DNA of 53,942 bases. Source: Chitinophagales bacterium. GTDB taxonomy: Bacteria > Bacteroidota > Bacteroidia > Chitinophagales > UBA10324. Both the position numbers and the translations under genes were made by a program. This document shows positions 1 through 9,605 of this stretch, piece after piece; the stretch's first letter is position 1, and each line of letters opens with the position of its first letter. The stretch lies in the NCBI GenBank assembly GCA_025057275.1, contig JANWXQ010000105.1, positions 1-53,942 of the forward strand. Reading direction: 5' to 3'. Below the pieces are notes generated by a model, which saw only the letters and a list, made by a program, of their open reading frames with translations, ran no database searches and was not told the DNA's origin.

Positions 1-3000
1 TTCAGGCGGTAATAATTCAGGCCGGAGATCGGGTTGCGATGGGTAAAGGAATAAAACTGAGGCTGATTGGAAATGCCGGCCCCATTCAGCAGGGCAATAG
101 GCCGGAAACTATGACCGTCTATGGCATGTTCCAGAACGAAATGATCGTTGTTCAGCTCCGATGCCGTTTTCCAGGAAAGCAGATTGCCGTCGACAACGAT
201 AGCACCTTCAAAATACATCAGCTCCACCGGCAGATTCAGCGAAGCCTGGGCGGTTCCGAAATCCGAAAATGCGGTCAGACCGGTACGCACCACCTGATTG
301 ACGGTGCTGGTTGCACAAGACCCCATGAGCCCCCAGCCGCTGCCCGCATTGCGCATGACCGTCCAGTTCAGTGCGCCGCCGGAATTGGTGTAGGTACCCG
401 CTGTGTTGTAGAGGGTGATGGCATAGGCGCCACTGGTCATGGCCGGTGTGCTGCTGATGGCCCAATAGCCATTGTCCAGCGCCGGCATGTTGTAGTTGAA
501 TCCGCAATCGTTAACGCCCAGCGGTCCGGGCACAGAGGAATAGCTACTGAACCGAACCAGCAGATTGGTTACGTTGCTGGGTGAGGTGAAATTGATGTTG
601 ACGCGCTGGTAACCCTTGCCCGATGACGACTGGCCGACGGGAAAGTTGTACGATCCTGTGCTATTCACCGAACGGCGCAGGTTGCCATCCACGTAGGTAG
701 CAGAACTTCCGCCATTGACCGAGGTAGTAGATGCATTGGTAACGTTTACTTCGTGGCTACTGGTAACGATGCGTCCGTTGGTCAGGGTAAGCGTACCGGT
801 TACATTCAGGTTACCGGCCAGGTTAACGCTTACACTTCCGGTTTGATTGATCCAGACATTAAACAGGTTAAGCGTTCCTCCCGGCGAATAATTCTGCGTG
901 GTGGAGCCTCGAAATTCCAAGGTACCGGTTCCTACATTGGTAAAGGTGGTACCTCCGGAAGCATTGGTAAAATTGCCGCTCAGGCGGATGGTTTGACCGT
1001 TGGCATTAAATACGGATGTACTGTTGGAAGTGGTGAAGCTGCCGGTAATATCCAACGGCACATTGGTAATTACCGAGCCAGTGGCTTTGGTTATGGTTAC
1101 GTTACCCAAAGCATTGGTGTTGGTGAAACTTCCGTTGAGGTACTGAGTGCCGGTGCCGTTGAACAACACCGTTGAGGTGGGTGAGGCGATCAGGCTGCCG
1201 TAGTTATTGAAGTTTCCGCAAACGGTTAAAGTAACTCCTGCATTGAGCGTCAGGGAGGCGCCCGGAGCGATCGTCAGGTTGCGCACTGTGGTGTTGACGG
1301 AAAGCACCGGCTGATTACCTGAGGGATTGATGACGGCATCTACGCTGCAGGAAGGTGGACCTACGCAGGTGGACCAGTTACCCAGTTGCACAAAGTCTGT
1401 GTTCATGTAGCCGATCCAGGTAGCCACATTTCCTCCGAAGGTGCAGGTGGAACTGCTGAAGTCAATGGTGAAAGGAGCGCCAAAGCCATTCCAGTTCGTC
1501 ACGCAAAGCAGATAGGATTCGCCGGCAGATACAGAGAGCGGCGCCTCAAAATTGGCGGGATTGCCTCCTGGGGGTACCACGCTCTGCATGCCGGTAAGTC
1601 CGCCTGCTGTAGCATTCCAGTTGCAGCGTACCGGCGGCAACAGATTGTTGGTGATATCGGAAACTGTTGCATTGGTTATGTTCCACAGAATCCAATCGTA
1701 AAAGCCGGCAGCATTGGCGGTGAATGTCCAAGAAAGCGTTCCTGCAGTGTTGATGTTCAGACGAAAGAAGGTGGGATGAATTTCACCATTGAGCAGGCAC
1801 CCTGCGTTGGGAGGATTCGGATTTACGTTGGGATTGGAGACACTGCCCGGTGCGGGGATTTCCGCAACCGACCCGCAACCAATCGTTCCCATTACCGAAC
1901 TAAAAACAGGAGCGCACATTTCAACACCGGCACGGCCTTCGTTTTTCAGACCGGTGATGTTACCGGGAGCAACATCAAGAACAATGGAGTAGCCGCCAAA
2001 GCCTAAGTCATAGCCATCCAGCCGCATGTAGTAAGTTGTGCCCGGGGTTAACCCTACATAGGTCGGTCCCGGGCATCCTAACGTAGCACTGCTCACACAG
2101 GAGCCTGCCACTGCCACCGGAGCGGAACAGGATCCGGAGTACAATTCAATCTGAGCCTGTAACAAGGTTCCACTCATGAAGCCCACATGCACCTGACCGG
2201 TGGAAGGGGCGGTAAAGGAATACCACAGCGTGTTCAGCGGTCCGCTGATCCAGCACAAGCCCCCCGGACCTTCGCCGGTACCTGTGGCCAGCGAATTGTC
2301 ATCAGCAAAAGGGCGACCCATCTGCAGGGGAATGGCTCCGCATGCATTATCATTGGGAACCGAAGAGGCCGGTGTGGTAATGGTCAGATCGTAGTTGGCA
2401 CAACCATACAAACCATCAATAAGAACGTAATAATTGGAATCGGCAACAACGTTAAAGGAAACGTTTTTGTCAGCTGCCTGATTCTGATTATACGCTAACG
2501 GAATACTTACTCCACAGGTGGATGCCGAGGCGGGGCAGTTTCGGTAAACCATGATGGCCGTATGCGGATTGGTGCAATTGCGCAACTGGGCCGTCACAAT
2601 ACCGGCAGATGGCGCTTTAAAGTGATAAACAATTTCCTCGCTGCCCACATAACTGATGCTGCCGTTGGCTATGGTATTGGCGCTGGTCAAATCATTGAGC
2701 TGGCCACAGCTTGATGTGTTGGTTACTGTGTACGGCAAAGCAGTAATGGAAACAAAACCCGTTCCGACCAAAGCACTACAACCTGAGCTAACCAGAGATA
2801 CATCGTCAATGGCAGCAGCAGGATTATTGGAAACGGTGTTGTTGGTCCAGGTAAAAATCAGACGATAGGTGCCGGGAGCAACATTGCATTTGCTGTAGGT
2901 AAAAGTGGTCCAGGAGGAATATCCGTACAAGCCTGTGGGAGGGGTAAGGATTTCTGCCGGAGCCACCGGAGCCGATCCGGCTGTGGGCGTGTAGGTGCTG

Positions 3001-3389
3001 GGCGCAAGGTATACGCGTAAATGCGATCCATTATTTCCCTGCACCTTCAGCCGGAACGACAAGGTCAGGTTGGGTTCGGAAGATGTAATGGTAAAGTTGG
3101 AGCTGTACACATGTATCACCGTGCTTACCGTAGTGTAGTTGTTGTTGTTGCATGAACTGGAAGAAGATACGTACATGCAACGGGCGCCCGTATATCCGGT
3201 GATGGTTCCGCCTCCGGTTCCGGCACACCAGAAGTTGAACAGGGAATTAACGGCTGTCCAGCCATTTGCAGAAAGGGTGGTGCCGCTTTCCAACCCGCCG
3301 TTTCCGTTCGGATCAATAAGCACGGCAGCTTGAGTTTGGCCGAAACCAAACAGGCATGCAAAAAGCAAAAACAAAAAAATCCGTATCAT
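1..3389 (-). CDS. Giant secreted repeat protein, T9SS-client paralogue 1 (3' end beyond window)
   Basis: The frame is open from an ATG at 3389 to the left edge, about 1,130 codons. A hydrophobic signal peptide (residues 1-17, cut near FGFG-Q) leads into a long Gly/Ser/Thr/Asn-rich extracellular protein. It is collinear with the next gene upstream (3448-7962): both have a jelly-roll-like N-terminal domain with an AAIDDVSLVSSG segment, PPC-like beta modules, a C-rich middle part, a region of beta repeats (GNLNVTGTLTLTNGRI) and a module ending in NYYRL, where the window cuts. The paralogue needs about 100 more residues there to finish with a T9SS type A sorting domain, so the missing end probably carries one. 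It has fewer PPC-like modules than its neighbour. Its own -7 box lies at 3425-3432. Role: probably a cell-surface or released adhesin-like protein; no enzyme motif was seen. Confidence 0.88.
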   Translation of the reverse strand, partial: MIRIFLFLLFACLFGFGQTQAAVLIDPNGNGGLESGTTLSANGWTAVNSLFNFWCAGTGGGTITGYTGARCMYVSSSSSCNNNNYTTVSTVIHVYSSNFTITSSEPNLTLSFRLKVQGNNGSHLRVYLAPSTYTPTAGSAPVAPAEILTPPTGLYGYSSWTTFTYSKCNVAPGTYRLIFTWTNNTVSNNPAAAIDDVSLVSSGCSALVGTGFVSITALPYTVTNTSSCGQLNDLTSANTIANGSISYVGSEEIVYHFKAPSAGIVTAQLRNCTNPHTAIMVYRNCPASASTCGVSIPLAYNQNQAADKNVSFNVVADSNYYVLIDGLYGCANYDLTITTPASSVPNDNACGAIPLQMGRPFADDNSLATGTGEGPGGLCWISGPLNTLWYSFTAPSTGQVHVGFMSGTLLQAQIELYSGSCSAPVAVAGSCVSSATLGCPGPTYVGLTPGTTYYMRLDGYDLGFGGYSIVLDVAPGNITGLKNEGRAGVEMCAPVFSSVMGTIGCGSVAEIPAPGSVSNPNVNPNPPNAGCLLNGEIHPTFFRLNINTAGTLSWTFTANAAGFYDWILWNITNATVSDITNNLLPPVRCNWNATAGGLTGMQSVVPPGGNPANFEAPLSVSAGESYLLCVTNWNGFGAPFTIDFSSSTCTFGGNVATWIGYMNTDFVQLGNWSTCVGPPSCSVDAVINPSGNQPVLSVNTTVRNLTIAPGASLTLNAGVTLTVCGNFNNYGSLIASPTSTVLFNGTGTQYLNGSFTNTNALGNVTITKATGSVITNVPLDITGSFTTSNSTSVFNANGQTIRLSGNFTNASGGTTFTNVGTGTLEFRGSTTQNYSPGGTLNLFNVWINQTGSVSVNLAGNLNVTGTLTLTNGRIVTSSHEVNVTNASTTSVNGGSSATYVDGNLRRSVNSTGSYNFPVGQSSSGKGYQRVNINFTSPSNVTNLLVRFSSYSSVPGPLGVNDCGFNYNMPALDNGYWAISSTPAMTSGAYAITLYNTAGTYTNSGGALNWTVMRNAGSGWGLMGSCATSTVNQVVRTGLTAFSDFGTAQASLNLPVELMYFEGAIVVDGNLLSWKTASELNNDHFVLEHAIDGHSFRPIALLNGAGISNQPQFYSFTHRNPISGLNYYRL

Positions 3390-3424
3390 GGCTTTCCTAC
3401 TGGCAGAAATACCAAGGGCTGAAA

Positions 3425-3432
3425 CAAAGCTA
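3425..3432 (-). promoter_or_regulatory. Bacteroidota -7 promoter box for the 1-3389 gene
   Basis: Reads TAGCTTTG on the minus strand, a full match to TAnnTTTG, 35 bases before the start codon at 3389. It lies in the 58-base gap between the tandem paralogues, so the downstream copy can be transcribed on its own as well as by read-through. No clear -33 TTG was identified. Confidence 0.55.
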
Positions 3433-3447
3433 GAAAAATCCGGCAAC

Positions 3448-6400
3448 CTATTGCCGCACCAGTTTGGACAAAACGGTGCTACCCTGGTCAGCCGAATGGA
3501 TCCTGAGCTGATACAATCCGGCAGGCAAATGCTGAAGCGACAGCGCATGGGAACCGCTGCCGGCAGCAAAGCTGGCCGTTTCGCTAAACACCGTTTTTCC
3601 GAACAAATCAATGACCTCGATGATTACGGTAACGTCCTGCGCATTGGCATATTCCAGCGTGACTTCCCCTGAAGTGGGATTAGGAACAAGCTGGATCAAC
3701 GTCAACAGGCTGCGCTGAGCCTCCAGCAACAACACGTGAGAATAGCTGTATTTGCCGGAGAAATCCACTTGTTTGAGCCGGTAATAATTCCTTCCCGGCA
3801 AGGGGTGATGATCCCAGAATGTGTAGGTCTGGGCCTCAAAGGATGTGCCTTTGCCTGCTACCGTGCCGATGGAATGAAAATCATAACTGTCGGACGACCG
3901 TTCGACCTCAAAATACTCGTTATCCTGCTCAGTCAACGTTACCCATTGCAACCGGTTACCCTCTGAAAAGGCATGACCGGTGAAGCTAACCAGCTCAACA
4001 GGAAGGTTTGTGGACGACTGAGCGGTGCCGAAATCACTGAAACCGCTAAGCCCCGTGCGCACCACCTGGCCAATGGTGCTCGTAGCGCAGGTGCCGTTCA
4101 AATGCCAGCCTGAGCCGTTGTTTTTCATGACGGTCCATTGGGTGGCGCCTCCGTTGTTGGTATACGAACCTGCTGCATTATACAGGGTAACGGTGTAGGC
4201 TCCGGAAGTCATCGGAGCGCTGCTGACGGCTGTCCAGTAGCCGTTGTTCAGAGCCTGCATGTTGTAGTTGTAACCGCAATCGGAGACATTCAAAGCACCC
4301 GGAACGGTGGCATACGGCTGGAAGTTGACCAGCAGGTTGGCAAAATTGATGGCCGAAGTAAAGTTGAAATTGATTCGTTGATATCCTTTGCCCGAGGAGA
4401 AGTGGCCCACCGGAAAATCATAGGAGCCGGTGGATGCCACATTTCGGCGCAGGTATCCGTCAATGTAGCTGGAGCTGCTGGCGCCGGTAATGGCTGTGGT
4501 GGCTGAATTGCTTACGTACACTTCATTCAGTCCGGTAGTGATGCGGCCGCTGGTCAGTGTCAGCGTATTGGTTACGTTGAGGTTGCCGAACAGAATAAGA
4601 CCTGTTCCTGCCGGCTTGTCAATTACAACGGTACCGATATTGATGGTGCCGCCGGGGCTGTAATTCTGGTTGTTTACTCCGTTAAAAGTAATGGTGCTGC
4701 TTCCGGTTCCGCTGAGCGTGGTGGAACCGGAATTGATCGTCACGTTGCCTCCGATACGGAGGTTTTTGTTTCCGACGTTAATTACGCTTGTCGGACTGGA
4801 AGTGGTGAGGTTGCCGGCAATTTCCATGTCCTGAATGAAGTCCACGCTGCCGGAGGTTTTGGTGACCACCACGTTGCCCAGTTTGTTGGTTCCACTGAAA
4901 TTCCCGCTCACCACCTGAGTGCCCGTTCCGATGAACTGAATGGTTGAGGATGGAGAAGCAATGATGGTTCCGTTGTTGGTGAAATTACCGCAGATGCTCA
5001 GGGTAACTCCTGCATTGATGGTCAGTGTAGCTCCCGGATCTATGGTCAGATTGCGGACGGTAGCATTGCTGCCTATGACCGGCTGATTAGCCGCCAGCTC
5101 AACAATGGCATCAATAGCGCATGAAGGCGTACCGCATCCTGCCCAGTTGCCGGTCTGATTCCAGGCCGTTCCGATAGCACCGGTCCAGGTTGCCGTGGTA
5201 CTGCTGCCTATACCGCAGGTGGAGTTACTGAAATCCAGATTGTAAGCGGGAATCACATAACTCCAGTTGGAGATGCCGAGAATGTAAGTCTGACCGGCAG
5301 TTACAGCCAGGGGCTGTTCAAAATTACCCGCCACCCCTCCGGCAGGTACGGGGTTTTGCATGCCGGTCATTCCAATAGCAGAGGCATTCCAGTTGCAGCG
5401 CACCGGTGGGAGGGTATTGTTTTTAATGCCTGCACAGCCGGCGGTAGTAATGTTCCAGAGCACCCAGTCAAAATAGCCCGTGCCCGTACCGCTGAGGGTC
5501 CATGCCAGGGTTCCGCTGGTGTTGATGTAAAGCTTGAAAAAGCGCACGTTGAGTTCACCGCTAAGCCAGCATCCGGCATTGGGTGGGTTGGGATTGGTAC
5601 AAGGGTTACTGGTCACACAGGTGCCGGTAACATCCTGAATGTTGCCACATCCATTGGAGTTGTCTGCATTGGTAAATGTGGTTCCGCATACATCCAACGC
5701 TCCTTCGCAATCTGCAGAGGTTGGCGTAAAGGGACCCGTACCATTGTCCACGACAATCTGGTAATAGCCCACGGCATCCCCGCTACCATCCAGCCTGATG
5801 TAGTAGGTAGCCCCTGGCGTAAGTCCGGAAAAGGTGACTCCCGGGCAGGCCAGCGTAGAGCTACCGGCACAGTTCATGTAAGTAAGGCTGCTGCAAGTGC
5901 CGCTGTACAACTGAATAGCTGCGTTAACCAGGCTACCGTTCTGGAGCCCAACTTTAACCGACGAAGACGGAGCCACAAACGAGTACCAAACAGTGTTTAG
6001 GGCGCCTCCTCCAAAGCAATTGGTGCTTGTCGGCTCACCGGTGCCCGAACTGCAGGAATTATCGCCGGCCGTCAGCACGCCGATGGGCAGGTTGATGGCA
6101 TTGCAGGGCAGGTCATTGGGTTGGCCTGAACCCATAGAGATGATAGACAGGTCGTAAGTAATGGCATTGGGAGGAGCCCAGGAATCCACAATGATGTAGT
6201 ACGTACCCGCAGAAGGAAGGCTTACCTGACGGGTGCCGGGGCCACCGAACCATCCCAGGCAGATGCCCGTAGCTGTTCCCGGGCAGGCGCTGTACACCAT
6301 GAACCCCCCTTTAGTGGAGTTCATATTGGATAGCGTGATGGAAAGACACTCCGGTCCGGAAGCGGTGTAGGAATACACGCGATCTTCTCCGGATTCATAA

Positions 6401-7962
6401 ATGCTGCCACAGGACCCCAGCATGGCATTGTTGTAATCATTACCGCTGCAAGCGGTGGACTGGCCATAAGTGTAGAAAGGCAAAGTGATGGGTATGGCAT
6501 TTGCACAGGTAGTACCCGATGAAGTGGAACCGGAAGTAATGGAAATGTCATAGGTTACTGCACTGGGCGGCGACCAGGAATCAACCATAATATAGTAGGT
6601 ACCTGCGGTGGGCAAGGTTACCGAGTTTGTGCCCGGGCCGTTGAAAGTAGCCACACAGATCCCTGTGCCGCTGCCGGGGCAGGCGCTGTACACCTGGCAG
6701 CCAATGTTGTTGGAGCTCACGTTAGAAAGCGTAATGATAATGCACTGCGAACCTGTTGCCGTGTAAGAATACACCCTGTCTTCTCCCGACTGGTAACTGC
6801 TGGCACAGGCCCCCAGGACTCCGCTATGGTAATCGTTGGTGGCGCAACTGGTGGTTTGCGCCGTGGCCGTGAACGGTAAAGTTACCGGAATGGCATTGGC
6901 GCACACTGTTCCGGAAGCTGCTCCGGGTGCTGAAATGGAAATGTCGTAAGTATATGCCGTTCCACCACTGGTTGACCCATCTACAACCAGATAATAGGTA
7001 ACCCCCGCTGTGAGACTGGCACAAACAGACTTGCCGGTCGCATAGCTCTGATCAAAGGCCAGGCAGGTTGCACCGCTACAGGAGGTGTTGATAGGACATG
7101 CCGAATAGAGGTATATAGCTGAATACCAGGAACTGCTGTTGGAAATCGTGGCCGTTACCGTTCCGCTGGTTGAAGGAGTGAAGACGAATACTTCATCCTC
7201 ACAACCGTAATAAGAAGTACTGCCGCATACATAGGCCGTGGTGCTGGTTAAATCGTTAACCATACCGGCTGTACTGCGTCCGGTGCTGGTGTACGGCAGG
7301 GTAGCCACGCTTACCACTCCTGTCCCCAACAAGGAATTGCACGCCGTAGCGCCCCCAGAACTCACTACCGAAATGCTGTCAATGGCTGCAGGGGGTTGCG
7401 TGCCTAGGGTATTGTTGTTTTTCCAGGTAAACACCAGACGTTTGGTGCCGCTCTGACAAGAAGCGGTCAGTGTCGTCGTCTGCCAGGAGGAAAACCCTTT
7501 CAGCGTATTTCCCAGAGCATAGGTATTCACTGAATTGCTTCCTGCCGTTACTGCAGTTCCCGCCGGGCATAGGGCAACCTGCAGAAAGTCAGGCCCTTCT
7601 CCGTAGTTCTTCCACCGGAATTTGATGGTTACCGTGGTATGTCCGGAAGGAATGGTAATGTCCCGGTAAAAATGGACGGTGGAGTTTACTGTGGTATTGT
7701 AATTGTGTGTTGCACCGGCAGGATCCGAAGAAACATATGCGCAGCGGGCTCCCTGGTAACCGGTGGCTGCTGTGCCCAAAAACCATTTGTTGGTCTGTGT
7801 GCCGTTTACTTCCACCCAGCCGTTAGCTGCCAGCGTGGTGCCGTTTTCAAAGCCGCCGTCGCCGGCCGGGTCCACCAAAAGAGTTTGAGCCCAAGCCGGC
7901 ACAGGCAATGCAATAAGGCACAGAATTACCGCGGCAAAAAAGGTTGTCCACCTGTTGTTCAT
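3448..7962 (-). CDS. Giant secreted repeat protein with T9SS sorting domain, paralogue 2
   Basis: 1,504 residues. Signal peptide at 1-25 (cut at AWA-Q). The order is: a jelly-roll-like domain (about 26-205); three PPC-like beta modules (about 216-345, 352-476, 484-609), the last two nearly duplicate; a fourth related module (about 615-745); a Cys-containing domain; a beta-repeat region rich in GNLT/VTNTLTL motifs (about 950-1200); a module with NYYRLKQVDFSG; and a C-terminal domain of about 80 residues with LVPNPTSGEVTLEY and LPAGLYQLRI, typical of T9SS type A sorting domains. The protein should cross the outer membrane by T9SS and be anchored or released. It follows the small secreted protein gene by 17 bases and precedes its paralogue by 58. 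An adhesin or matrix role is inferred from architecture only. Confidence 0.92.
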   Translation of the reverse strand: MNNRWTTFFAAVILCLIALPVPAWAQTLLVDPAGDGGFENGTTLAANGWVEVNGTQTNKWFLGTAATGYQGARCAYVSSDPAGATHNYNTTVNSTVHFYRDITIPSGHTTVTIKFRWKNYGEGPDFLQVALCPAGTAVTAGSNSVNTYALGNTLKGFSSWQTTTLTASCQSGTKRLVFTWKNNNTLGTQPPAAIDSISVVSSGGATACNSLLGTGVVSVATLPYTSTGRSTAGMVNDLTSTTAYVCGSTSYYGCEDEVFVFTPSTSGTVTATISNSSSWYSAIYLYSACPINTSCSGATCLAFDQSYATGKSVCASLTAGVTYYLVVDGSTSGGTAYTYDISISAPGAASGTVCANAIPVTLPFTATAQTTSCATNDYHSGVLGACASSYQSGEDRVYSYTATGSQCIIITLSNVSSNNIGCQVYSACPGSGTGICVATFNGPGTNSVTLPTAGTYYIMVDSWSPPSAVTYDISITSGSTSSGTTCANAIPITLPFYTYGQSTACSGNDYNNAMLGSCGSIYESGEDRVYSYTASGPECLSITLSNMNSTKGGFMVYSACPGTATGICLGWFGGPGTRQVSLPSAGTYYIIVDSWAPPNAITYDLSIISMGSGQPNDLPCNAINLPIGVLTAGDNSCSSGTGEPTSTNCFGGGALNTVWYSFVAPSSSVKVGLQNGSLVNAAIQLYSGTCSSLTYMNCAGSSTLACPGVTFSGLTPGATYYIRLDGSGDAVGYYQIVVDNGTGPFTPTSADCEGALDVCGTTFTNADNSNGCGNIQDVTGTCVTSNPCTNPNPPNAGCWLSGELNVRFFKLYINTSGTLAWTLSGTGTGYFDWVLWNITTAGCAGIKNNTLPPVRCNWNASAIGMTGMQNPVPAGGVAGNFEQPLAVTAGQTYILGISNWSYVIPAYNLDFSNSTCGIGSSTTATWTGAIGTAWNQTGNWAGCGTPSCAIDAIVELAANQPVIGSNATVRNLTIDPGATLTINAGVTLSICGNFTNNGTIIASPSSTIQFIGTGTQVVSGNFSGTNKLGNVVVTKTSGSVDFIQDMEIAGNLTTSSPTSVINVGNKNLRIGGNVTINSGSTTLSGTGSSTITFNGVNNQNYSPGGTINIGTVVIDKPAGTGLILFGNLNVTNTLTLTSGRITTGLNEVYVSNSATTAITGASSSSYIDGYLRRNVASTGSYDFPVGHFSSGKGYQRINFNFTSAINFANLLVNFQPYATVPGALNVSDCGYNYNMQALNNGYWTAVSSAPMTSGAYTVTLYNAAGSYTNNGGATQWTVMKNNGSGWHLNGTCATSTIGQVVRTGLSGFSDFGTAQSSTNLPVELVSFTGHAFSEGNRLQWVTLTEQDNEYFEVERSSDSYDFHSIGTVAGKGTSFEAQTYTFWDHHPLPGRNYYRLKQVDFSGKYSYSHVLLLEAQRSLLTLIQLVPNPTSGEVTLEYANAQDVTVIIEVIDLFGKTVFSETASFAAGSGSHALSLQHLPAGLYQLRIHSADQGSTVLSKLVRQ
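6136..6909 (-). repeat. Two tandem ~375-bp modules inside the 3448-7962 gene
   Basis: They encode residues 352-476 and 484-609. Both share, in order, CANAIP.TLPF, SGEDRVYSYTA, YSACPG, GTYYI.VDSW and TYD. Paralogue 1 (1-3389) has only one comparable block here, which accounts for most of its shorter length. This indicates module gain or loss by recombination. Confidence 0.8.
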
Positions 7963-7979
7963 GGCAATTTTTTTTACTG

Positions 7980-8345
7980 CTAACGGGAACGAGGTTGAAA
8001 CTGATCAACGCTGATGAAGTCGCTGCCCAGGTTATCCAACACCTGGGCTATGGTGCCATATTTTTCCCGACAAAAGAACCGGGAATCAGCTAATCGGGAA
8101 AGGACATCTCCTTTAGTGACCTGTTGTTCATCCACGCGGAGCAAAACCACCTGATGCAGAGGAGACAAAGCCACCACCTTAACGCCGGGTATCTGCTGCA
8201 ACATGGCGGCAGCCTGCCGTAGCTCTGCTCCATCCAGACGTTCAAATTCCAAAATCATTTCATCGGGCCGTAATTCTTGTCCGCGCACATGAGTAAAGAC
8301 GAGCAGCAAGACAAAACAGGCTGAAAACAGCAAGCGTGGGTTCAT
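7980..8345 (-). CDS. Small secreted protein with a ferredoxin-like (HMA-like) segment
   Basis: 121 residues with a signal peptide at 1-22 (LLLVFTHVRG-Q). The mature part has a pattern of beta strands and helices (GVKVVALSPLHQVVLLRVD followed by a helix ending in SRFF) resembling a heavy-metal-associated ferredoxin-like fold, but without the metal-binding CxxC. I do not recognise a named family. It is the first gene of a cluster with the two giant T9SS paralogues (17-base gap), so it may be co-expressed with them. An AGGAGGG sequence lies 8 bases before the ATG, unusual here because most genes of this window lack a Shine-Dalgarno sequence. A -7-like box (TACATTTA) lies further upstream at 8366-8373. 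Confidence 0.75.
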   Translation of the reverse strand: MNPRLLFSACFVLLLVFTHVRGQELRPDEMILEFERLDGAELRQAAAMLQQIPGVKVVALSPLHQVVLLRVDEQQVTKGDVLSRLADSRFFCREKYGTIAQVLDNLGSDFISVDQFQPRSR

Positions 8346-8353
8346 AGACGTTT

Positions 8354-8373
8354 CCCTCCTGAGGATAAATGTA
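8354..8373 (-). promoter_or_regulatory. -7-like box and strong Shine-Dalgarno-like sequence before the 8345 gene
   Basis: On the minus strand TACATTTA (8366-8373; one mismatch to TAnnTTTG) is followed by AGGAGGG (8354-8360), 8 bases before the ATG at 8345. The anti-Shine-Dalgarno complement is perfect over seven bases, which is exceptional in this window. Confidence 0.4.
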
Positions 8374-8434
8374 ATAATTTCCCTCCGGTTTATAAAGGCT
8401 CAAAGCTTTTAATTGAACAAATCGCCTTCTGCCA

Positions 8435-9574
8435 CTAAATGGCTGCCGGCTGAGGCACCAGCCGCTGCAGCGTATCCGCTACGTAATCGATTTCTTGACT
8501 GGTGTTCATGGAGGAAAAGGAAAATCGAATGGCCACACGCTGGTCATGACCTCCCACCGCTTCCAGCACATGCGACCCTTTTTCGGCACCGCTGCTGCAG
8601 GCGCTGCCGCTGGAAGCACTGATGCCGTTGAGATCCAGATTAAACAGCAGCAATTGCGTCTGATCGGTTAAGGGGAAAGAAACATTCAGAATGGTGTAAA
8701 GAACATGCTCCGGATCGCCATTGATGCGAACGTCAGCAAAATCAGTCTGGAGGCGCTGCGCCATTTGCTGCCGCAACCGTGTCACGTATTCGATCTGTTC
8801 CTGCATACGGGAGCAGGACAATTCCAGTGCCCGAGCCATACCCATAATGCCTGGCACATTTTCTGTTCCGGCCCTCATGTTACGCTCCTGCCCTCCCCCA
8901 AACAACAGCGGCGGAATACGCAGATCATGACGCACATAAATGAACCCTACGCCTTTTGGGCCATGAAACTTATGGGCCGACCCGGCAATCAGGTGAACAG
9001 GCAGGGTTTTTAAATCCAATGGCAAATGACCAACGGTCTGCACGGTGTCGCTGTGGAAAATTCCGGCATACTGTTTCACCAGGTTTCCGATGGCTTGCAG
9101 GTCTGCAATGGTGCCTATTTCGTTGTTGGCATGCATCACGGAAACCAGAACCGGTGCCGGAAGGGTTTGAAGCAGTTGTTCCAGTTGCCGGATATCGATT
9201 CGGCCCAGGGAATCCACATGGAGTACATGGAGTGTTACCAGTCCCTCCCTTTCCAACTCTGCAGCCGTATGCTGCACACAGTGGTGCTCTATAGGTGTGG
9301 TAATCAGATGCCGGATGCCTTGCGACTTTATTGTACAGCGGAGCGCCATGTTATTGGCTTCGGTGCCGCCGGAGGTGAAAAAAATCTCTCCGGGAGTACA
9401 ATTCAGGCATTGCGCTATTGTCTTGCGGGCTTTCTCAACGGCAGCCTTGCATTCGCGTCCATGAGCATGAATAGCCGAAGGGTTGCCAAAATGCTGTTCC
9501 AAATAGGGAAGCATAGCGGCTATTACTTCGGGATACAGAGGAGTGGTAGCCGCATTATCCAGATAAACGCGCAT
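8435..9574 (-). CDS. Cysteine desulfurase (NifS/IscS family)
   Basis: 379 residues, full length for the family. It is a PLP enzyme that removes sulfur from cysteine as an enzyme persulfide for Fe-S cluster, tRNA-thiolation or cofactor synthesis in the cytoplasm. The N-terminus has YLDNAATTP. The PLP lysine is in SAHKFHGPKGVG. TSGGTEANN binds the cofactor phosphate region, and the persulfide-forming cysteine is in SSGSACSSGAEKGSHVL. The loop around this Cys is of the short NifS/IscS class I type, not the SufS type. No iscU is adjacent; an Nfu-type carrier is found at 24420-24998. A perfect -7 box at 9592-9599 lies 17 bases upstream of the start. Confidence 0.93.
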   Translation of the reverse strand: MRVYLDNAATTPLYPEVIAAMLPYLEQHFGNPSAIHAHGRECKAAVEKARKTIAQCLNCTPGEIFFTSGGTEANNMALRCTIKSQGIRHLITTPIEHHCVQHTAAELEREGLVTLHVLHVDSLGRIDIRQLEQLLQTLPAPVLVSVMHANNEIGTIADLQAIGNLVKQYAGIFHSDTVQTVGHLPLDLKTLPVHLIAGSAHKFHGPKGVGFIYVRHDLRIPPLLFGGGQERNMRAGTENVPGIMGMARALELSCSRMQEQIEYVTRLRQQMAQRLQTDFADVRINGDPEHVLYTILNVSFPLTDQTQLLLFNLDLNGISASSGSACSSGAEKGSHVLEAVGGHDQRVAIRFSFSSMNTSQEIDYVADTLQRLVPQPAAI

Positions 9575-9591
9575 GAACGGTATGAGGCAGA

Positions 9592-9599
9592 CAAAGATA
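9592..9599 (-). promoter_or_regulatory. -7 promoter box of the cysteine desulfurase gene
   Basis: Reads TATCTTTG on the minus strand, a full match to TAnnTTTG, in the 31-base gap after the thiolase stop. The predicted leader is about 13 bases. Confidence 0.55.
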
Positions 9600-9605
9600 A
9601 AAAAG

